A stretch of DNA of 64,000 bases from Legionella_A sp963772805 (GCA_963772805.1 CAVYYU010000005.1:310001-374000), one strand, 5' to 3'. Shown: positions 8,946 through 17,538, counted from the first letter of the stretch. Notes: a model not told the origin generated them from the sequence alone. Translations and numbers: made by a program.

Positions 8946-9021
8946 TGGTGGCCAGAGACGGAATCGAACCGCCGACACGAGGATTTTCAATCCTCTGCTC
9001 TACCGACTGAGCTATCTGGCC
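8946..9021 (-). tRNA. tRNA-Phe (GAA)
   Basis: The minus strand folds into a full cloverleaf. The acceptor arms are GGCCAGA (9021-9015) and TCTGGCC (8956-8950). The anticodon stem GAGGA/TCCTC encloses loop TTGAAAA with anticodon GAA. The T arm contains GTTCGATTC, and a genomically encoded CCA follows the discriminator A. It lies about 60 bases downstream of yggX on the same strand. Confidence 0.97.
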
Positions 9022-9081
9022 CCAAGGGTTGGTATTAAACTCCGAGAACGGATTTGAGTCAAGGGTGAAGGTGAAAAATAT

Positions 9082-9351
9082 TTATTCTTTCGATGTAAAG
9101 CCTGATGGTTTCTCAGAGCCTTCGCCAAAAAAGTATTTTTCCATTTCCGTACGTAAAAACTCACGGGCTTTTGGATCAAGTAGGCTTAGACGGTATTCAT
9201 TGATTAGCATCGTTTGATGGTCTAGCCACATTTTCCATCCTTGCTTGGATACCTGATTAAAAATTCTCTCGCCGAGCGCGCCGGGGAATGGGGGTGCAGT
9301 TAAACCTTCTGCTTCTTGATTTAACTTAATACAAATGACACTTCTGGACAT
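9082..9351 (-). CDS. yggX: Fe(2+)-trafficking protein YggX
   Basis: This 89-residue protein matches the YggX family in length and sequence: MSRSVICIKLNQEAEGL at the start with conserved Cys7, then PPFPGALGERIF, WKMWLDHQTMLINEYRL and DPKAREFL. YggX is a small cytosolic protein that protects iron-sulfur proteins from oxidative damage and influences ferrous iron availability. In many gammaproteobacteria it follows mutY, which is not in this window. The gene stands alone, with tRNA-Phe downstream. Confidence 0.95.
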   Translation of the reverse strand: MSRSVICIKLNQEAEGLTAPPFPGALGERIFNQVSKQGWKMWLDHQTMLINEYRLSLLDPKAREFLRTEMEKYFFGEGSEKPSGFTSKE

Positions 9352-9477
9352 GGATTACCTTTACGTGATTATAAATTGCCAGATTATGCGGCAATATGTA
9401 TTTTCAGGCAACTTTTAGTCACCGCGAACAAGATAACCGCACAGAATAATTGTTTATTTATGTTTAACATTGTAGAG

Positions 9478-9512
9478 TAGTCTAGTTACCAAATTGTGCA
9501 ATAATAGTCTAG
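9478..9512. repeat. Direct repeat TAGTCTAG
   Basis: TAGTCTAG occurs at 9478-9485 and again at 9505-9512, in the promoter region of the gene at 9556. A repeated site 27 bases apart could bind a regulator; significance is uncertain. Confidence 0.3.
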
Positions 9513-9555
9513 AATTAGACAAGGTATGTCTCGTAATTTATTCATGGAGGATGTT

Positions 9556-9864
9556 ATGAAAAATGCTAAAGATTGTAAGAGTAGTGGATGTTGGTGGGCA
9601 TTGCGTTATGAATTGGTGGGGGTTTTTTTCCTAGGGCTTGCTACTTTTTTAACGGTAGTAACCCTCAACGGTTTCGGTATTGCGGCAATGTTCATCGTAG
9701 GTATGGTGTTGTGTTGCCATAAGTGCTTAGGTTGTAAAGCATGTCATTCTCACACCATCGACGAAGAGTTATGTCAAGCACGTGACGATAGTGGGATGCA
9801 TGTTACTCATGACAAACCAGCAAAAGCCGTGGTAAAAAAATCAAAGCCAGCGCCTAAAGCTTAG
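9556..9864 (+). CDS. Small Cys-rich membrane protein, unknown function
   Basis: The start at ATG 9556 is chosen because GGAGG (9546-9550) lies 5 bases before it; an earlier in-frame ATG at 9526 lacks such a site. The 102-residue product has hydrophobic segments at about residues 21-55, likely one or two membrane helices. A cysteine-rich patch follows (CCHKCLGCKACHSH), which could bind a metal. The tail is Lys/Ala/Pro-rich (KAVVKKSKPAPKA). No family was recognised. Confidence 0.6.
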   Translation: MKNAKDCKSSGCWWALRYELVGVFFLGLATFLTVVTLNGFGIAAMFIVGMVLCCHKCLGCKACHSHTIDEELCQARDDSGMHVTHDKPAKAVVKKSKPAPKA

Positions 9865-9963
9865 TGTTTTCTCCGATCGTAGTGACTGCTTGGTAAGTGT
9901 TGGGTTGCAAGGCAACCCAACAGGCTGCTTATTAATTCAAAAATAGGTTCACGGAGGCTTGGC

Positions 9964-10371
9964 ATGAAGGGATTATTAGTTGGTTTGTTAGCGTTGTGTT
10001 CATGTTGGGCCAATGCTGCAGATAGATTAACGGTAAGTGTCGATAGCAGCAGCCCGACATTTGTTATTCGATTGGCGGCCAATCCTAGCACTGGGTTTAA
10101 ATGGAAATTGACCCAATATGACATGAAAACGCTGAAGCTCACTGACAGCAAATATATTGCAGCGAAAAGTGAGCTGATTGGTGCAAGCGGTGAGATGCAG
10201 TTTACTTTTGCATTGATCCCAGGTCAGATTTATCCTAAGAGTACGCAGATGATATTTTGTTATGCACGTTCTTGGGATCCCGATAGTGCAACTTCAAAGC
10301 GGGTGATTGTTAAGTTCATCGGAGCGTCGACAAAGAAAGCGGCGTCCACATCAACTTCGTCTAAACGGTAA
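9964..10371 (+). CDS. Chagasin-like (I42) cysteine protease inhibitor, exported
   Basis: This 135-residue protein has a signal peptide (MKGLLVGLLALCSCWANA). The mature part shows the three inhibitory loops of the chagasin family: N40-P-S-T-G-F (usual NPTTGY/F), a central GASGEMQFTF (usual GxGG...W/F) and an SWDP-type loop after YAR (usual RPW). Family members block papain-like cysteine proteases such as cathepsins L and B. In a host-associated bacterium it could protect against lysosomal proteases or control an endogenous protease; no papain-like protease is encoded nearby. The tail is Lys/Ser/Thr-rich. Its end overlaps the convergent malic enzyme gene by 21 bases. Confidence 0.85.
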   Translation: MKGLLVGLLALCSCWANAADRLTVSVDSSSPTFVIRLAANPSTGFKWKLTQYDMKTLKLTDSKYIAAKSELIGASGEMQFTFALIPGQIYPKSTQMIFCYARSWDPDSATSKRVIVKFIGASTKKAASTSTSSKR

Positions 10372-12063
10372 ATAGCGCGGCTCCCAGAACATTGTCTGAA
10401 TTAATTTTTCAAGATTTTGATCTTGATTACATTGCGCAAGGCCGCTGTCGACGGCGCTGCGTGCTACAGCGACTGCAATATGTTTGGCGACAACTTGAGC
10501 ATCATCAAGTGAAGGCAGTAAAGGCAGGAAACTGTCTTTTTTGCTGGGAGCGAAATCGCACAATGCCTGTGATGCCGCCCAGATCATCGCTTTTGATAAT
10601 CGGGTGGCGCGCACCGCCAATATTCCTAGACCAATGCCGGGAAAAACAAGGGCATTGTTGCACTGAGCTATTTCAATTAAATGATTTTGGTATTCGACGG
10701 CGGCAAATGCGGTACCCGTTGCAATCAGGGCTTTGCCATTGCTCCAGGTTAAGATGTCTGTAGGTTGCGCCTCACATTTCTCATCGGGGTTAGACAGAGG
10801 AAAAATAATGGGTCGATCGCAGTTGGACGCCATTTGTTCGATAATATCTTGGCTAAATGCTCCGGGCTGTGCAGAACAGCCAATTAGAATAGTTGGATTA
10901 ACCTGCCGAACGGTGTTCATCAATGAGGGATAGTGGCTGGTAAAGGCAGGCCAGTTGTCGATCTCTTGTTGCTTACGTGCATAGGGTTTTTGTGCGTCCG
11001 TGAGATTAAGATCGCCTGCAACTAATAATCCCTGGCGATCGATGAGCCAGAAGTGCTCATAGGCTTCTGAGAGACTTAAACCACAATTGACCATCGCATC
11101 GACAATTTGATCACTGATCCCAGTGCCTGCGGACCCAGCTCCGTAGACAATGATGCGCTGTTCTTCAAGCTTTGTACCCGTTATCTCGCAGGCGGCAAGC
11201 AAGGCGGATAACGTCACGGCCCCTGTACCCTGAATGTCATCGTTGAAAGTACATAATTTATCTTGGAACTGATCTAAAATTCGTCTGGCATTGTTACGCC
11301 CCAAATCTTCCCAATGCAGAAAAGCTCGTGGAAAATGCTTACGGATACTGGCTACAAAGTTGTTAATAAAGGCATCATATTTCTCTGTAGCAATTCGCGG
11401 ATGACAACAACCGAGGTACATAGGATCTGTTAAAAGCTCTTGATTATTGGTACCTACGTCAAGAAAAACCGGCAAGGTGCGTGTAGGGTCAATACCACCG
11501 CACAAACTATAAACCATCAATTTGGCAACTGGGATGTCCATACCGCCGATACCCTGGTCGCCAATGCCAAGGACACCTTCGCCATCGGTGACGACTATCA
11601 GGTCAATGTCTGGGTTTGAACGATTGCCAATAATTTCGTCCAAATGATTTTGATCGGAATGAGCAATATACAAACCTCGTGGTTGTCGATACTCACGGCT
11701 GAAACTTTTCACGGCAGTGCCCACAATAGGGGTATAAATTATGGGAAGCATTTCACCAATATGACGGCTTAATAACTTATAAAACAGTATTTGGTTTTTA
11801 TCATGCAGGTTATTGAGATAAATATTTTTTTGCAGATTTGTTGTGTATTCAGAATATTGGATATAGGCCCGTTTTACCTGTTCATCCAGCGTTTCAACCC
11901 GATTGGGTAGTTTACCCAATAATCCAAACACAAGCCGTTCATCATGGGTAAATGCAGTACCCTTATTAAGTTGTGGTGTGGTTAGCAAGTGTTTCCCACA
12001 AACAGATGTTTCGATAAACCATTCGCCACTTTGTTCATCACGGCTCGTTTTGAATTCCAGCAT
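10351..12063 (-). CDS. maeA: NAD-dependent malic enzyme
   Basis: This 570-residue protein matches full-length NAD-malic enzyme (SfcA/MaeA, about 565 residues), which converts malate to pyruvate and CO2 in the cytosol. Visible family signatures are PRGLYIAHSD, VVTDGEGVLGIGDQGIGGM, EDLGRNNARRIL, FNDDIQGTGAV and the Rossmann motif VYGAGSAGTGI. It links the TCA cycle to pyruvate, which suits an amino-acid-using metabolism. The gene is divergent from the lipoprotein gene at 12216 and convergent with the chagasin-like gene. Confidence 0.95.
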   Translation of the reverse strand: MLEFKTSRDEQSGEWFIETSVCGKHLLTTPQLNKGTAFTHDERLVFGLLGKLPNRVETLDEQVKRAYIQYSEYTTNLQKNIYLNNLHDKNQILFYKLLSRHIGEMLPIIYTPIVGTAVKSFSREYRQPRGLYIAHSDQNHLDEIIGNRSNPDIDLIVVTDGEGVLGIGDQGIGGMDIPVAKLMVYSLCGGIDPTRTLPVFLDVGTNNQELLTDPMYLGCCHPRIATEKYDAFINNFVASIRKHFPRAFLHWEDLGRNNARRILDQFQDKLCTFNDDIQGTGAVTLSALLAACEITGTKLEEQRIIVYGAGSAGTGISDQIVDAMVNCGLSLSEAYEHFWLIDRQGLLVAGDLNLTDAQKPYARKQQEIDNWPAFTSHYPSLMNTVRQVNPTILIGCSAQPGAFSQDIIEQMASNCDRPIIFPLSNPDEKCEAQPTDILTWSNGKALIATGTAFAAVEYQNHLIEIAQCNNALVFPGIGLGILAVRATRLSKAMIWAASQALCDFAPSKKDSFLPLLPSLDDAQVVAKHIAVAVARSAVDSGLAQCNQDQNLEKLIQTMFWEPRYLPFRRS

Positions 12064-12215
12064 ATATTTCCAGAAAGACTAAAAAATACTTCTACGATAG
12101 CCAATATAGGTGGTACTGTCCACAGAATAGCGCGGTTGCTAATGTTAACATGGCCTTGCATACAGACTGATGATACTATCGACATTTTTGCAATAATGTA
12201 CAAAGGCGGAAGCAT

Positions 12216-12593
12216 ATGAAATATATTATCCTGATGTTCATGTCATTATGGGTGGTTGCCTGCGCGGCGCATGATGAAAGTTACTATAGACTGCATCCCG
12301 ATGCATTGCATAAAGAGATTAAAAATTGCCCCGATAAGCAACCCAAGGCTATGCGTTGTGACCAACTCATAGCAATCGCTGCACAGGTGAACGAATTAGC
12401 CTATCAATTGCGTATGAACCCCCAGCAGTTTGGGCAACAAATTATTGCATTACAGATTGCACTTGCTAAACAGGAGCAATCGTTGCAGCAAAAAACTGAC
12501 CAACCCGGCCTGGATGTTGAGTTCAACAAAAATAGACAAAATCTGAATGAGCGCCTGGCCGTTGTTAAATGGTTAGAATCACCCGAGAGTTAA
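12216..12593 (+). CDS. Small lipoprotein, unknown function
   Basis: This 125-residue protein starts with a lipoprotein signal peptide whose lipobox reads Val-Val-Ala-Cys at residues 13-16. The mature part begins AAHDESYYRLHPDALHKEI and has a Cys pair (ENCP/MRCDQL region) of the kind seen in small periplasmic lipoproteins. A long helical C-terminal half is rich in Gln and Leu. One base separates its stop from the surE start, so the two genes are translationally linked and probably in one operon with surE, the DedA-like gene, nlpD and rpoS. Confidence 0.7.
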   Translation: MKYIILMFMSLWVVACAAHDESYYRLHPDALHKEIKNCPDKQPKAMRCDQLIAIAAQVNELAYQLRMNPQQFGQQIIALQIALAKQEQSLQQKTDQPGLDVEFNKNRQNLNERLAVVKWLESPES

Positions 12594-12594
12594 T

Positions 12595-13353
12595 ATGAGG
12601 ATTCTAATCAGCAATGATGATGGTGTTTTTGCCCCCGGTATATGTGCTCTGGTCAATGAGCTGTCGGCGATTGCGAAGATAGAGGTTATGGCTCCAGATA
12701 GAAATCGTAGTGGTGCCAGCAACTCACTCACGTTGTCGAGGCCGCTCAGGGTTAAACAGCTGGATAATGGTTATTACAGTGTCGAGGGGACTCCTACGGA
12801 CTGTGTGCATTTAGCGCTGACCGGTTTTTTCGATCCGGTCGCGGATATAGTTGTTTCCGGCATAAACGAAGGGGCTAATCTCGGCGACGATATTCTTTAT
12901 TCTGGCACTGTGGCCGCGGCTATGGAAGGACGACATCTTGGTTTACCTGCTATCGCTGTTTCCATGGTTGGTGAAAACATTCAGCATTATGGCACGGCAG
13001 CGGTTATAGCCCGACAATTAGTGACGAAATTGGGAACTCACCGCTTGCCGTCACAGACTATTTTAAATGTAAATGTCCCCGACTTACCCTTGACTGAAAT
13101 TAAGGGACTGGAAGTAACCCGCTTGGGAACACGCCATAGCGCAGAGCCGATGATCAAAGAATATGACCCGCGTGGCAAGCCCATCTATTGGGTTGGTCCG
13201 CCAGGTTTGGAAGCAGATGCAGGGCCTGGGACGGATTTTCATGCCATTAGTCAAGGGTATGTGTCTATTACTCCACTGCACCTTGATATGACGAATTACA
13301 GACTGTTTGAGCAAGTTTCAGTATGGCTGGAGGAGGTCAATTGGGTCTCATGA
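12595..13353 (+). CDS. surE: 5'/3'-nucleotidase SurE
   Basis: This 252-residue protein begins MRILISNDDGVFAPG, with the metal-binding N7-D8-D9 motif of SurE. SGINEGANLGDDILYSGTV and the DPRGKPIYW region are also typical. SurE removes phosphate from nucleoside monophosphates and matters in stationary phase. The surE-nlpD-rpoS neighbourhood is the classic gammaproteobacterial arrangement; here the usual pcm gene is absent and a DedA-like gene sits between surE and nlpD. Its stop overlaps the next start (ATGA). Confidence 0.96.
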   Translation: MRILISNDDGVFAPGICALVNELSAIAKIEVMAPDRNRSGASNSLTLSRPLRVKQLDNGYYSVEGTPTDCVHLALTGFFDPVADIVVSGINEGANLGDDILYSGTVAAAMEGRHLGLPAIAVSMVGENIQHYGTAAVIARQLVTKLGTHRLPSQTILNVNVPDLPLTEIKGLEVTRLGTRHSAEPMIKEYDPRGKPIYWVGPPGLEADAGPGTDFHAISQGYVSITPLHLDMTNYRLFEQVSVWLEEVNWVS

Positions 13354-13934
13354 AAATATTCTCATATTTCTATAATAAAACCATATCATGGTCGGGACAT
13401 CGACATGCTCAATATTACCTTGCTGGTGTATCGTTAGCGGAGTCCTCTTTTTTTCCAATTCCACCCGACGTTATGCTCATTAGTATGGGTTTGGCTATTC
13501 CAACACGATCCTGGCGTTATGCGTTTATCGCAACTTTATTTTCGGTAATAGGCGGCGTGCTTGGTTATGTTATTGGTTATTATGGTATGGCGTTGATATA
13601 TCCCTATATCATTTCATCATCTTACGCAGCCAGTTATCACCAAGTGGCACATTGGTTTGAGCAAGGTGGGGTCTGGGTTGTTATTTTGGCAGGATTTACG
13701 CCCTTGCCCTATAAGCTTTTTACCATTACGGCAGGTGCCATGCATATGGCGTTGTTGCCCTTTATTGTGGGGTCGATTATTGGCCGTGGTCTGCGCTTTT
13801 TCCTGGTATCTGCGCTGTTGTTTTATAAAGGTGATCGTATTCAGGTTCATCTACGCCGCTATGTAGATGTGCTTGGCTGGTCGATGATAATAATTTTTGT
13901 TATCGTTTATTGTTTAATGAAATGGGTATTTTGA
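13350..13934 (+). CDS. DedA/YqaA-family membrane protein
   Basis: The start at ATG 13350 overlaps the surE stop (ATGA) and gives the family N-terminus MKIFSYFYNKTISWS. The 194-residue product has four to five hydrophobic segments. It carries the signature AESSFFPIPPDVMLI and the later FTPLPYKLFTITAGA of the SNARE-associated/VTT fold. Members of this superfamily act in lipid or undecaprenyl-phosphate movement across the inner membrane; the specific substrate is not shown by the sequence. It lies in the surE-nlpD operon. Confidence 0.85.
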   Translation: MKIFSYFYNKTISWSGHRHAQYYLAGVSLAESSFFPIPPDVMLISMGLAIPTRSWRYAFIATLFSVIGGVLGYVIGYYGMALIYPYIISSSYAASYHQVAHWFEQGGVWVVILAGFTPLPYKLFTITAGAMHMALLPFIVGSIIGRGLRFFLVSALLFYKGDRIQVHLRRYVDVLGWSMIIIFVIVYCLMKWVF

Positions 13935-13960
13935 GATACTAACTAATGACGTATTCTTAT

Positions 13961-14710
13961 ATGAAGGGAAGTTGCATACTCGTAATGCTGTTATTTCTTT
14001 CTTCTTGTATGCAACGCGATGGATTGGCACCCGTTGTCGAGTCAGCATGGCAGTCAGTCAACACTAAGCAACAACGGCATGTTGTCGTTCGTGGTGAAAC
14101 ATTATATGCGATTGCATTTCGCTATAATCAAGATTACCGACAAGTGGCGTCAGCAAACCGATTGCGACCTCCCTATACGCTAAGAGTCGGTCAGGTAGTG
14201 CGAGTACAGCCGAAAAAAATCAGGCCTGTCAGGGGTGTGCCCAGCCAGCGAAACAAGCCAGTTTATCAATCCCCGCGCGTACCCTATCATGCGCCAGCAC
14301 GACAACAGCAGCCTGTACACAAGGTATTTTATTCGCAGGCTAACGGGCGTTGGTTGTGGCCAGCGAAAGGCCGAGTGGTTGCCAATTTCGTGCCTAATCT
14401 CGGTAAAAAAGGTATTGATATTGCCGGAAACAAGGGAGAAAAAATTCTTGCCTCTGCTGGTGGTATCGTTGCTTATGCCGGCAGCGGACTTGCAGGTTAT
14501 GGAAATTTGATTATTATTAAACATAATAATCAATACCTAACAGCTTATGGAAATAACTCACGTAACTTGGTCAGAGAAGGTCAGCAAATAGCAGCAGGTC
14601 AGGCAATTGCTGAAATGGGTGTTGTCGACAGACGTTTCTGGGGCGTTCATTTTGAGATTCGAAAAGCGGGAATTCCAGTTAATCCAATGAATTATTTACA
14701 AAAAGGTTGA
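13961..14710 (+). CDS. nlpD: Murein hydrolase activator NlpD
   Basis: ATG 13961 is preferred over 13946, because it directly precedes a lipoprotein signal peptide with lipobox Leu-Ser-Ser-Cys. The 249-residue protein has a LysM domain (RGETLYAIAFRYNQDYRQVA) and a C-terminal M23 peptidase-like domain (GKKGIDIAGNKGEKILASA, GYGNLIIIKHNN, GVHFEIRKAG). The zinc ligands of active M23 peptidases are degenerate, as in E. coli NlpD, which activates an amidase instead of cutting murein. It acts at the septum in the periplasm. rpoS follows, and its promoter may lie inside nlpD. Confidence 0.93.
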   Translation: MKGSCILVMLLFLSSCMQRDGLAPVVESAWQSVNTKQQRHVVVRGETLYAIAFRYNQDYRQVASANRLRPPYTLRVGQVVRVQPKKIRPVRGVPSQRNKPVYQSPRVPYHAPARQQQPVHKVFYSQANGRWLWPAKGRVVANFVPNLGKKGIDIAGNKGEKILASAGGIVAYAGSGLAGYGNLIIIKHNNQYLTAYGNNSRNLVREGQQIAAGQAIAEMGVVDRRFWGVHFEIRKAGIPVNPMNYLQKG

Positions 14711-14795
14711 CAGATAACGCGCTATTATAGCAACAATAGAGATAACAGATTCATTAACAAGCCGTTGATTAAACTAAATATACATAGGTGAAACA

Positions 14796-15827
14796 ATGTG
14801 CCCAAACGATCGACCGTCTGAAGAGAAAATAGAAGCCTTAGAAGAGAGTCTGACAAATTTTGATGATGAGGAGCTGGAGTCTGATGAGGATGCTCTCGTT
14901 CTTGATGATGACAAAATTCTTGTTGATGAAGAAATTGCACCAGATTTTACTGACGAAGTAGCGTTTCCTACCTACCAGCGAGGCAGGCACGTGGCTAAAG
15001 CCATGGATGCCACCCAAATTTATCTTAGCGAAATTGGGTTTTCTCCACTGCTTACTGCAGCAGAGGAGGTGCATTATTCCAAGCTTTCACTCAAAGGCGA
15101 TGTTGCTGCCCGTAAGAAAATGATTGAATCCAATTTACGGCTGGTCGTTAAAATTTCACGGCGATATCTTAATCGCGGTTTGCCGCTTCTTGATTTAATC
15201 GAGGAGGGTAATTTAGGGCTGATGAAATCTGTTGAAAAATTTGACCCAGACCGTGGTTTTCGATTTTCAACTTATGCCACTTGGTGGATTCGCCAAACCA
15301 TCGAACGGGCGATAATGAATCAAACCCGCACAATCCGCTTGCCTATTCATGTTGTGAAAGAACTCAATGTTTATTTACGTGCGGCGAGACAACTGACGCA
15401 AAAATTGGATCATGAGCCATCGGCTGAAGAAATTGCCGAAATGGTTGATAAACCGCTGGAGGATGTGCGAAAACTCCTTGGTTTGAATGACAAAGTAACC
15501 TCTGTAGATACGCCTATTGGCTATGAAGAAAATAAATCGTTGCTTGATACTATCGCTGATGAAAATAGCAGTAACCCTGCAGAGTTGTTAACGGATGAAG
15601 ATTTGCGTGAACATATCGAATCTTTATTAGGTGAGTTGACCGAGAATCAGCAGCAAGTTATTGCGAGACGTTTTGGGTTGCGAGGTTTTGAAAAAACAAC
15701 ATTGGAAGAAGTCGGTAGAGAAATTAATCTCACTCGTGAACGTGTGCGTCAAATCCAGGTGGAAGCACTAAAAACACTGCGCATTCATTTAGAAGGTGTC
15801 GGCTTGACGCAAGAGGATTTATTTTGA
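14796..15827 (+). CDS. rpoS: RNA polymerase sigma factor RpoS
   Basis: This 343-residue sigma factor follows nlpD, as is standard. Region 1.2 (TQIYLSEIGFSPLLTAAEE), region 2 (NLRLVVKISRRYLNRGLPLLD, STYATWWIRQTIERA) and region 4.2 (TLEEVGREINLTRERVRQIQ) are intact. The acidic N-terminus (residues 5-50) is RpoS-like and lacks the long region 1.1 of RpoD. It directs stationary-phase and stress genes; in Legionella relatives it is linked to transmission traits. AGGTG lies before the ATG. Confidence 0.95.
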   Translation: MCPNDRPSEEKIEALEESLTNFDDEELESDEDALVLDDDKILVDEEIAPDFTDEVAFPTYQRGRHVAKAMDATQIYLSEIGFSPLLTAAEEVHYSKLSLKGDVAARKKMIESNLRLVVKISRRYLNRGLPLLDLIEEGNLGLMKSVEKFDPDRGFRFSTYATWWIRQTIERAIMNQTRTIRLPIHVVKELNVYLRAARQLTQKLDHEPSAEEIAEMVDKPLEDVRKLLGLNDKVTSVDTPIGYEENKSLLDTIADENSSNPAELLTDEDLREHIESLLGELTENQQQVIARRFGLRGFEKTTLEEVGREINLTRERVRQIQVEALKTLRIHLEGVGLTQEDLF

Positions 15828-15858
15828 AATCTGTAGGTACGTAGACACTTCTATTATC

Positions 15859-15932
15859 TTGGCTGTTAGGCTTTGCTTTTCTGCGATGCTCGAAAGTCTA
15901 ACGCTTCAAGCAAGTGAAATAGTAACAGCCAG
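15859..15932 (+). promoter_or_regulatory. Possible stem-loop leader between rpoS and the U-box gene
   Basis: GGCTGTTA (15861-15868) can pair with TAACAGCC (15923-15930). Inside, TTAGGCTTT (15866-15874) can pair with AAAGTCTAA (15893-15901) through one G-U. The two helices share three bases, so alternative folds are possible. The region could be an mRNA leader or a small RNA; nothing shows expression. Confidence 0.3.
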
Positions 15933-15993
15933 GATTAATAGAGTATTTTTATTGTTAGTTCAGTTCGTATACGTATTAATTAAAGGATTAATT

Positions 15994-16410
15994 ATGCCGC
16001 GTACTAAAAACGTCTTTTTTCGTTCACCTGTCCAACGTGATGTAGGTCTTGAGAAACTAAGTGGCTATGATGAAATAGAACAGTATTTGGATAGAACGCT
16101 GCAAGAGCCATACATGTGTCCCATAACCCATAAAATTTTCAAAAATCCCGTTAAATTTAATGCATGCGCTCATACGGTAGAAGAAGAGGTCGCAATGGAG
16201 GCGTTGAAAAGCACTAAAACATGTCCTTGTTGTGATGCTTGTGTTGAGGAATACAAGCCATGCGGAGAGACCAAACAAAAAGTGGATCTTTTTTTATATA
16301 ATTTTCCTGGTAGAGTGCAATCGCAGTATCAGCTTGGTGATGTCAAAGAGGCCATCAAATCAAGATTAAGCGATCGAGCTGGAGAGGGTTGTACGTGTGT
16401 CTTGATGTGA
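15994..16410 (+). CDS. U-box E3 ubiquitin ligase-like protein with C-terminal CaaX box (candidate effector)
   Basis: ATG 15994 has AAAGGA six bases upstream; upstream codons look untranslated. The 138-residue protein has a U-box-like domain at about residues 37-100. It runs from MCPITHKIFKNPV (residues 41-53) through CAHTVEEEVAMEAL (residues 58-71) to CPCC (residues 77-80), matching the CPITxxxFxDPV...HTxExxxI...CP pattern of U-boxes. The final four residues are C135-V-L-M, a canonical eukaryotic CaaX prenylation box, with a further cysteine at 133. Host enzymes would farnesylate such a tail. U-box and CaaX effectors are both known in Legionella (LubX, GobX; AnkB). Secretion by Dot/Icm is inferred. 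Confidence 0.85.
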   Translation: MPRTKNVFFRSPVQRDVGLEKLSGYDEIEQYLDRTLQEPYMCPITHKIFKNPVKFNACAHTVEEEVAMEALKSTKTCPCCDACVEEYKPCGETKQKVDLFLYNFPGRVQSQYQLGDVKEAIKSRLSDRAGEGCTCVLM

Positions 16411-16432
16411 CTGCGTAGCATGTAATATGCAG

Positions 16433-17314
16433 TTACTCAGATAAGTCATCAATATTGCCATTTGATATAATTCCCGCGCGGTTTATATGTTTTTCATTGT
16501 CTATTTGCCAATATAGACGCTGGGCTTTAAACGGCATCAGCAATAAATTTACGCACGTATTATCCGCCGCATCTTGGTAGCCAGGTACACCAATTTTTAT
16601 CGATTGCTGTGGTACATTAAGTTTTATTGTTCGATGTAAGCGATCCCAGAAAGAAAATACGACACCATAATTTTGATTGGTTTCATCACGGTAGTTCGAG
16701 TGATGAATACCATGCATGCGAGGTGTAATAAACACTATATTCAGTATTCTTTCAAATCGAATTGGTAATCTTACGTTGCTGTGCTGAAAAAATGTACTGG
16801 CCTGAAAGACAAATTCATAGCAAAAAAATGTAATTGGATTGATACCGATCAAACCTAACTGAATGAGTCTAAAAATACTAGAATAGGCAATTTCTATGAC
16901 GTGAAATCGCATGGATGTTGTTACATCCAAATCAGGATCGATATGATGTACGTTGTGGAAACGCCACAACAAGGGTAATCGGTGGTTGAGACGATGCCAA
17001 TAATAGAATGTTACATCCATGAATAAAAAACTGAATACAAAAAGTAATGGTTCATTAAGGGGCAGCAACGCTAAAACGCCAAATCCATGGGTCTGTGTCA
17101 GATTGATCGTGTATTTTGACAGGGGGCTAATTAATAAGCTCGCCGTCACATAGACCATGATTGTAAAGGATATGTTAACTATTAAACGTGCTAAAAATGG
17201 GCTTTTTTGTTTTCTTAGCGGCCTGTGTCGTTCAATGATCAACAGCGAAAAATAGATTAAGGCCAATGTTACAGCTACTATAAGCTGTATGGTTGTAAAA
17301 TGGTTTTTGTTCAT
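16433..17314 (-). CDS. Sterol desaturase/fatty acid hydroxylase family protein
   Basis: This 293-residue integral membrane protein carries the three histidine clusters of the diiron desaturase/hydroxylase superfamily: HRLNH, HNVHH and HGIHH, in the usual order and spacing. Three or four hydrophobic segments precede them (about residues 10-28, 40-60, 80-105). Members hydroxylate or desaturate sterols, fatty acids or alkylglycerols at the membrane, using O2 and reduced electron carriers. The real substrate is unknown; it could be a host lipid or a bacterial membrane lipid. The gene is convergent with the U-box gene and ends 22 bases from it. Confidence 0.88.
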   Translation of the reverse strand: MNKNHFTTIQLIVAVTLALIYFSLLIIERHRPLRKQKSPFLARLIVNISFTIMVYVTASLLISPLSKYTINLTQTHGFGVLALLPLNEPLLFVFSFLFMDVTFYYWHRLNHRLPLLWRFHNVHHIDPDLDVTTSMRFHVIEIAYSSIFRLIQLGLIGINPITFFCYEFVFQASTFFQHSNVRLPIRFERILNIVFITPRMHGIHHSNYRDETNQNYGVVFSFWDRLHRTIKLNVPQQSIKIGVPGYQDAADNTCVNLLLMPFKAQRLYWQIDNEKHINRAGIISNGNIDDLSE

Positions 17315-17538
17315 ATATATATCTCAGGCCAGCATCCTAATAACAATGCACTTGAAAAATGCTTAAAGCAAGTATGATAGTAGCGATAGCTAGGTCAATT
17401 GCATTAGGTAACTTATGGCTAATGCCTAATTGAGATGTTCTTGTCACTGTTTAAATTTTAGATGATCATGCCCTGAAGAGATGACTGGTATTGGGGCGTA
17501 TACAATTATATTATTTTTAACAAAACAACATGAGGCAT

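Noticed and set aside
8752..8946. 64-codon minus-strand frame beginning at the tRNA-Phe 3' end
   Set aside because: Its ATG overlaps the encoded CCA of the tRNA; no ribosome binding site. Probably the tRNA trailer.
8946..9021. tRNA-Phe as an integration site
   Set aside because: No second copy of the tRNA 3' end and no integrase gene was seen nearby; the RIT element uses its own ends elsewhere.
9452..9471. PmrA-like box before the small Cys-rich gene (GTTTATTTA-TG-TTTAACATT)
   Set aside because: Half-sites deviate and no good -10 lies at 7 bases; too weak to call.
15976..15995. ATTAATTA direct repeat just before the U-box gene as a PmrA box
   Set aside because: Spacing is 12 rather than 11 and it overlaps the ribosome binding site and start codon, the wrong place for an activator.
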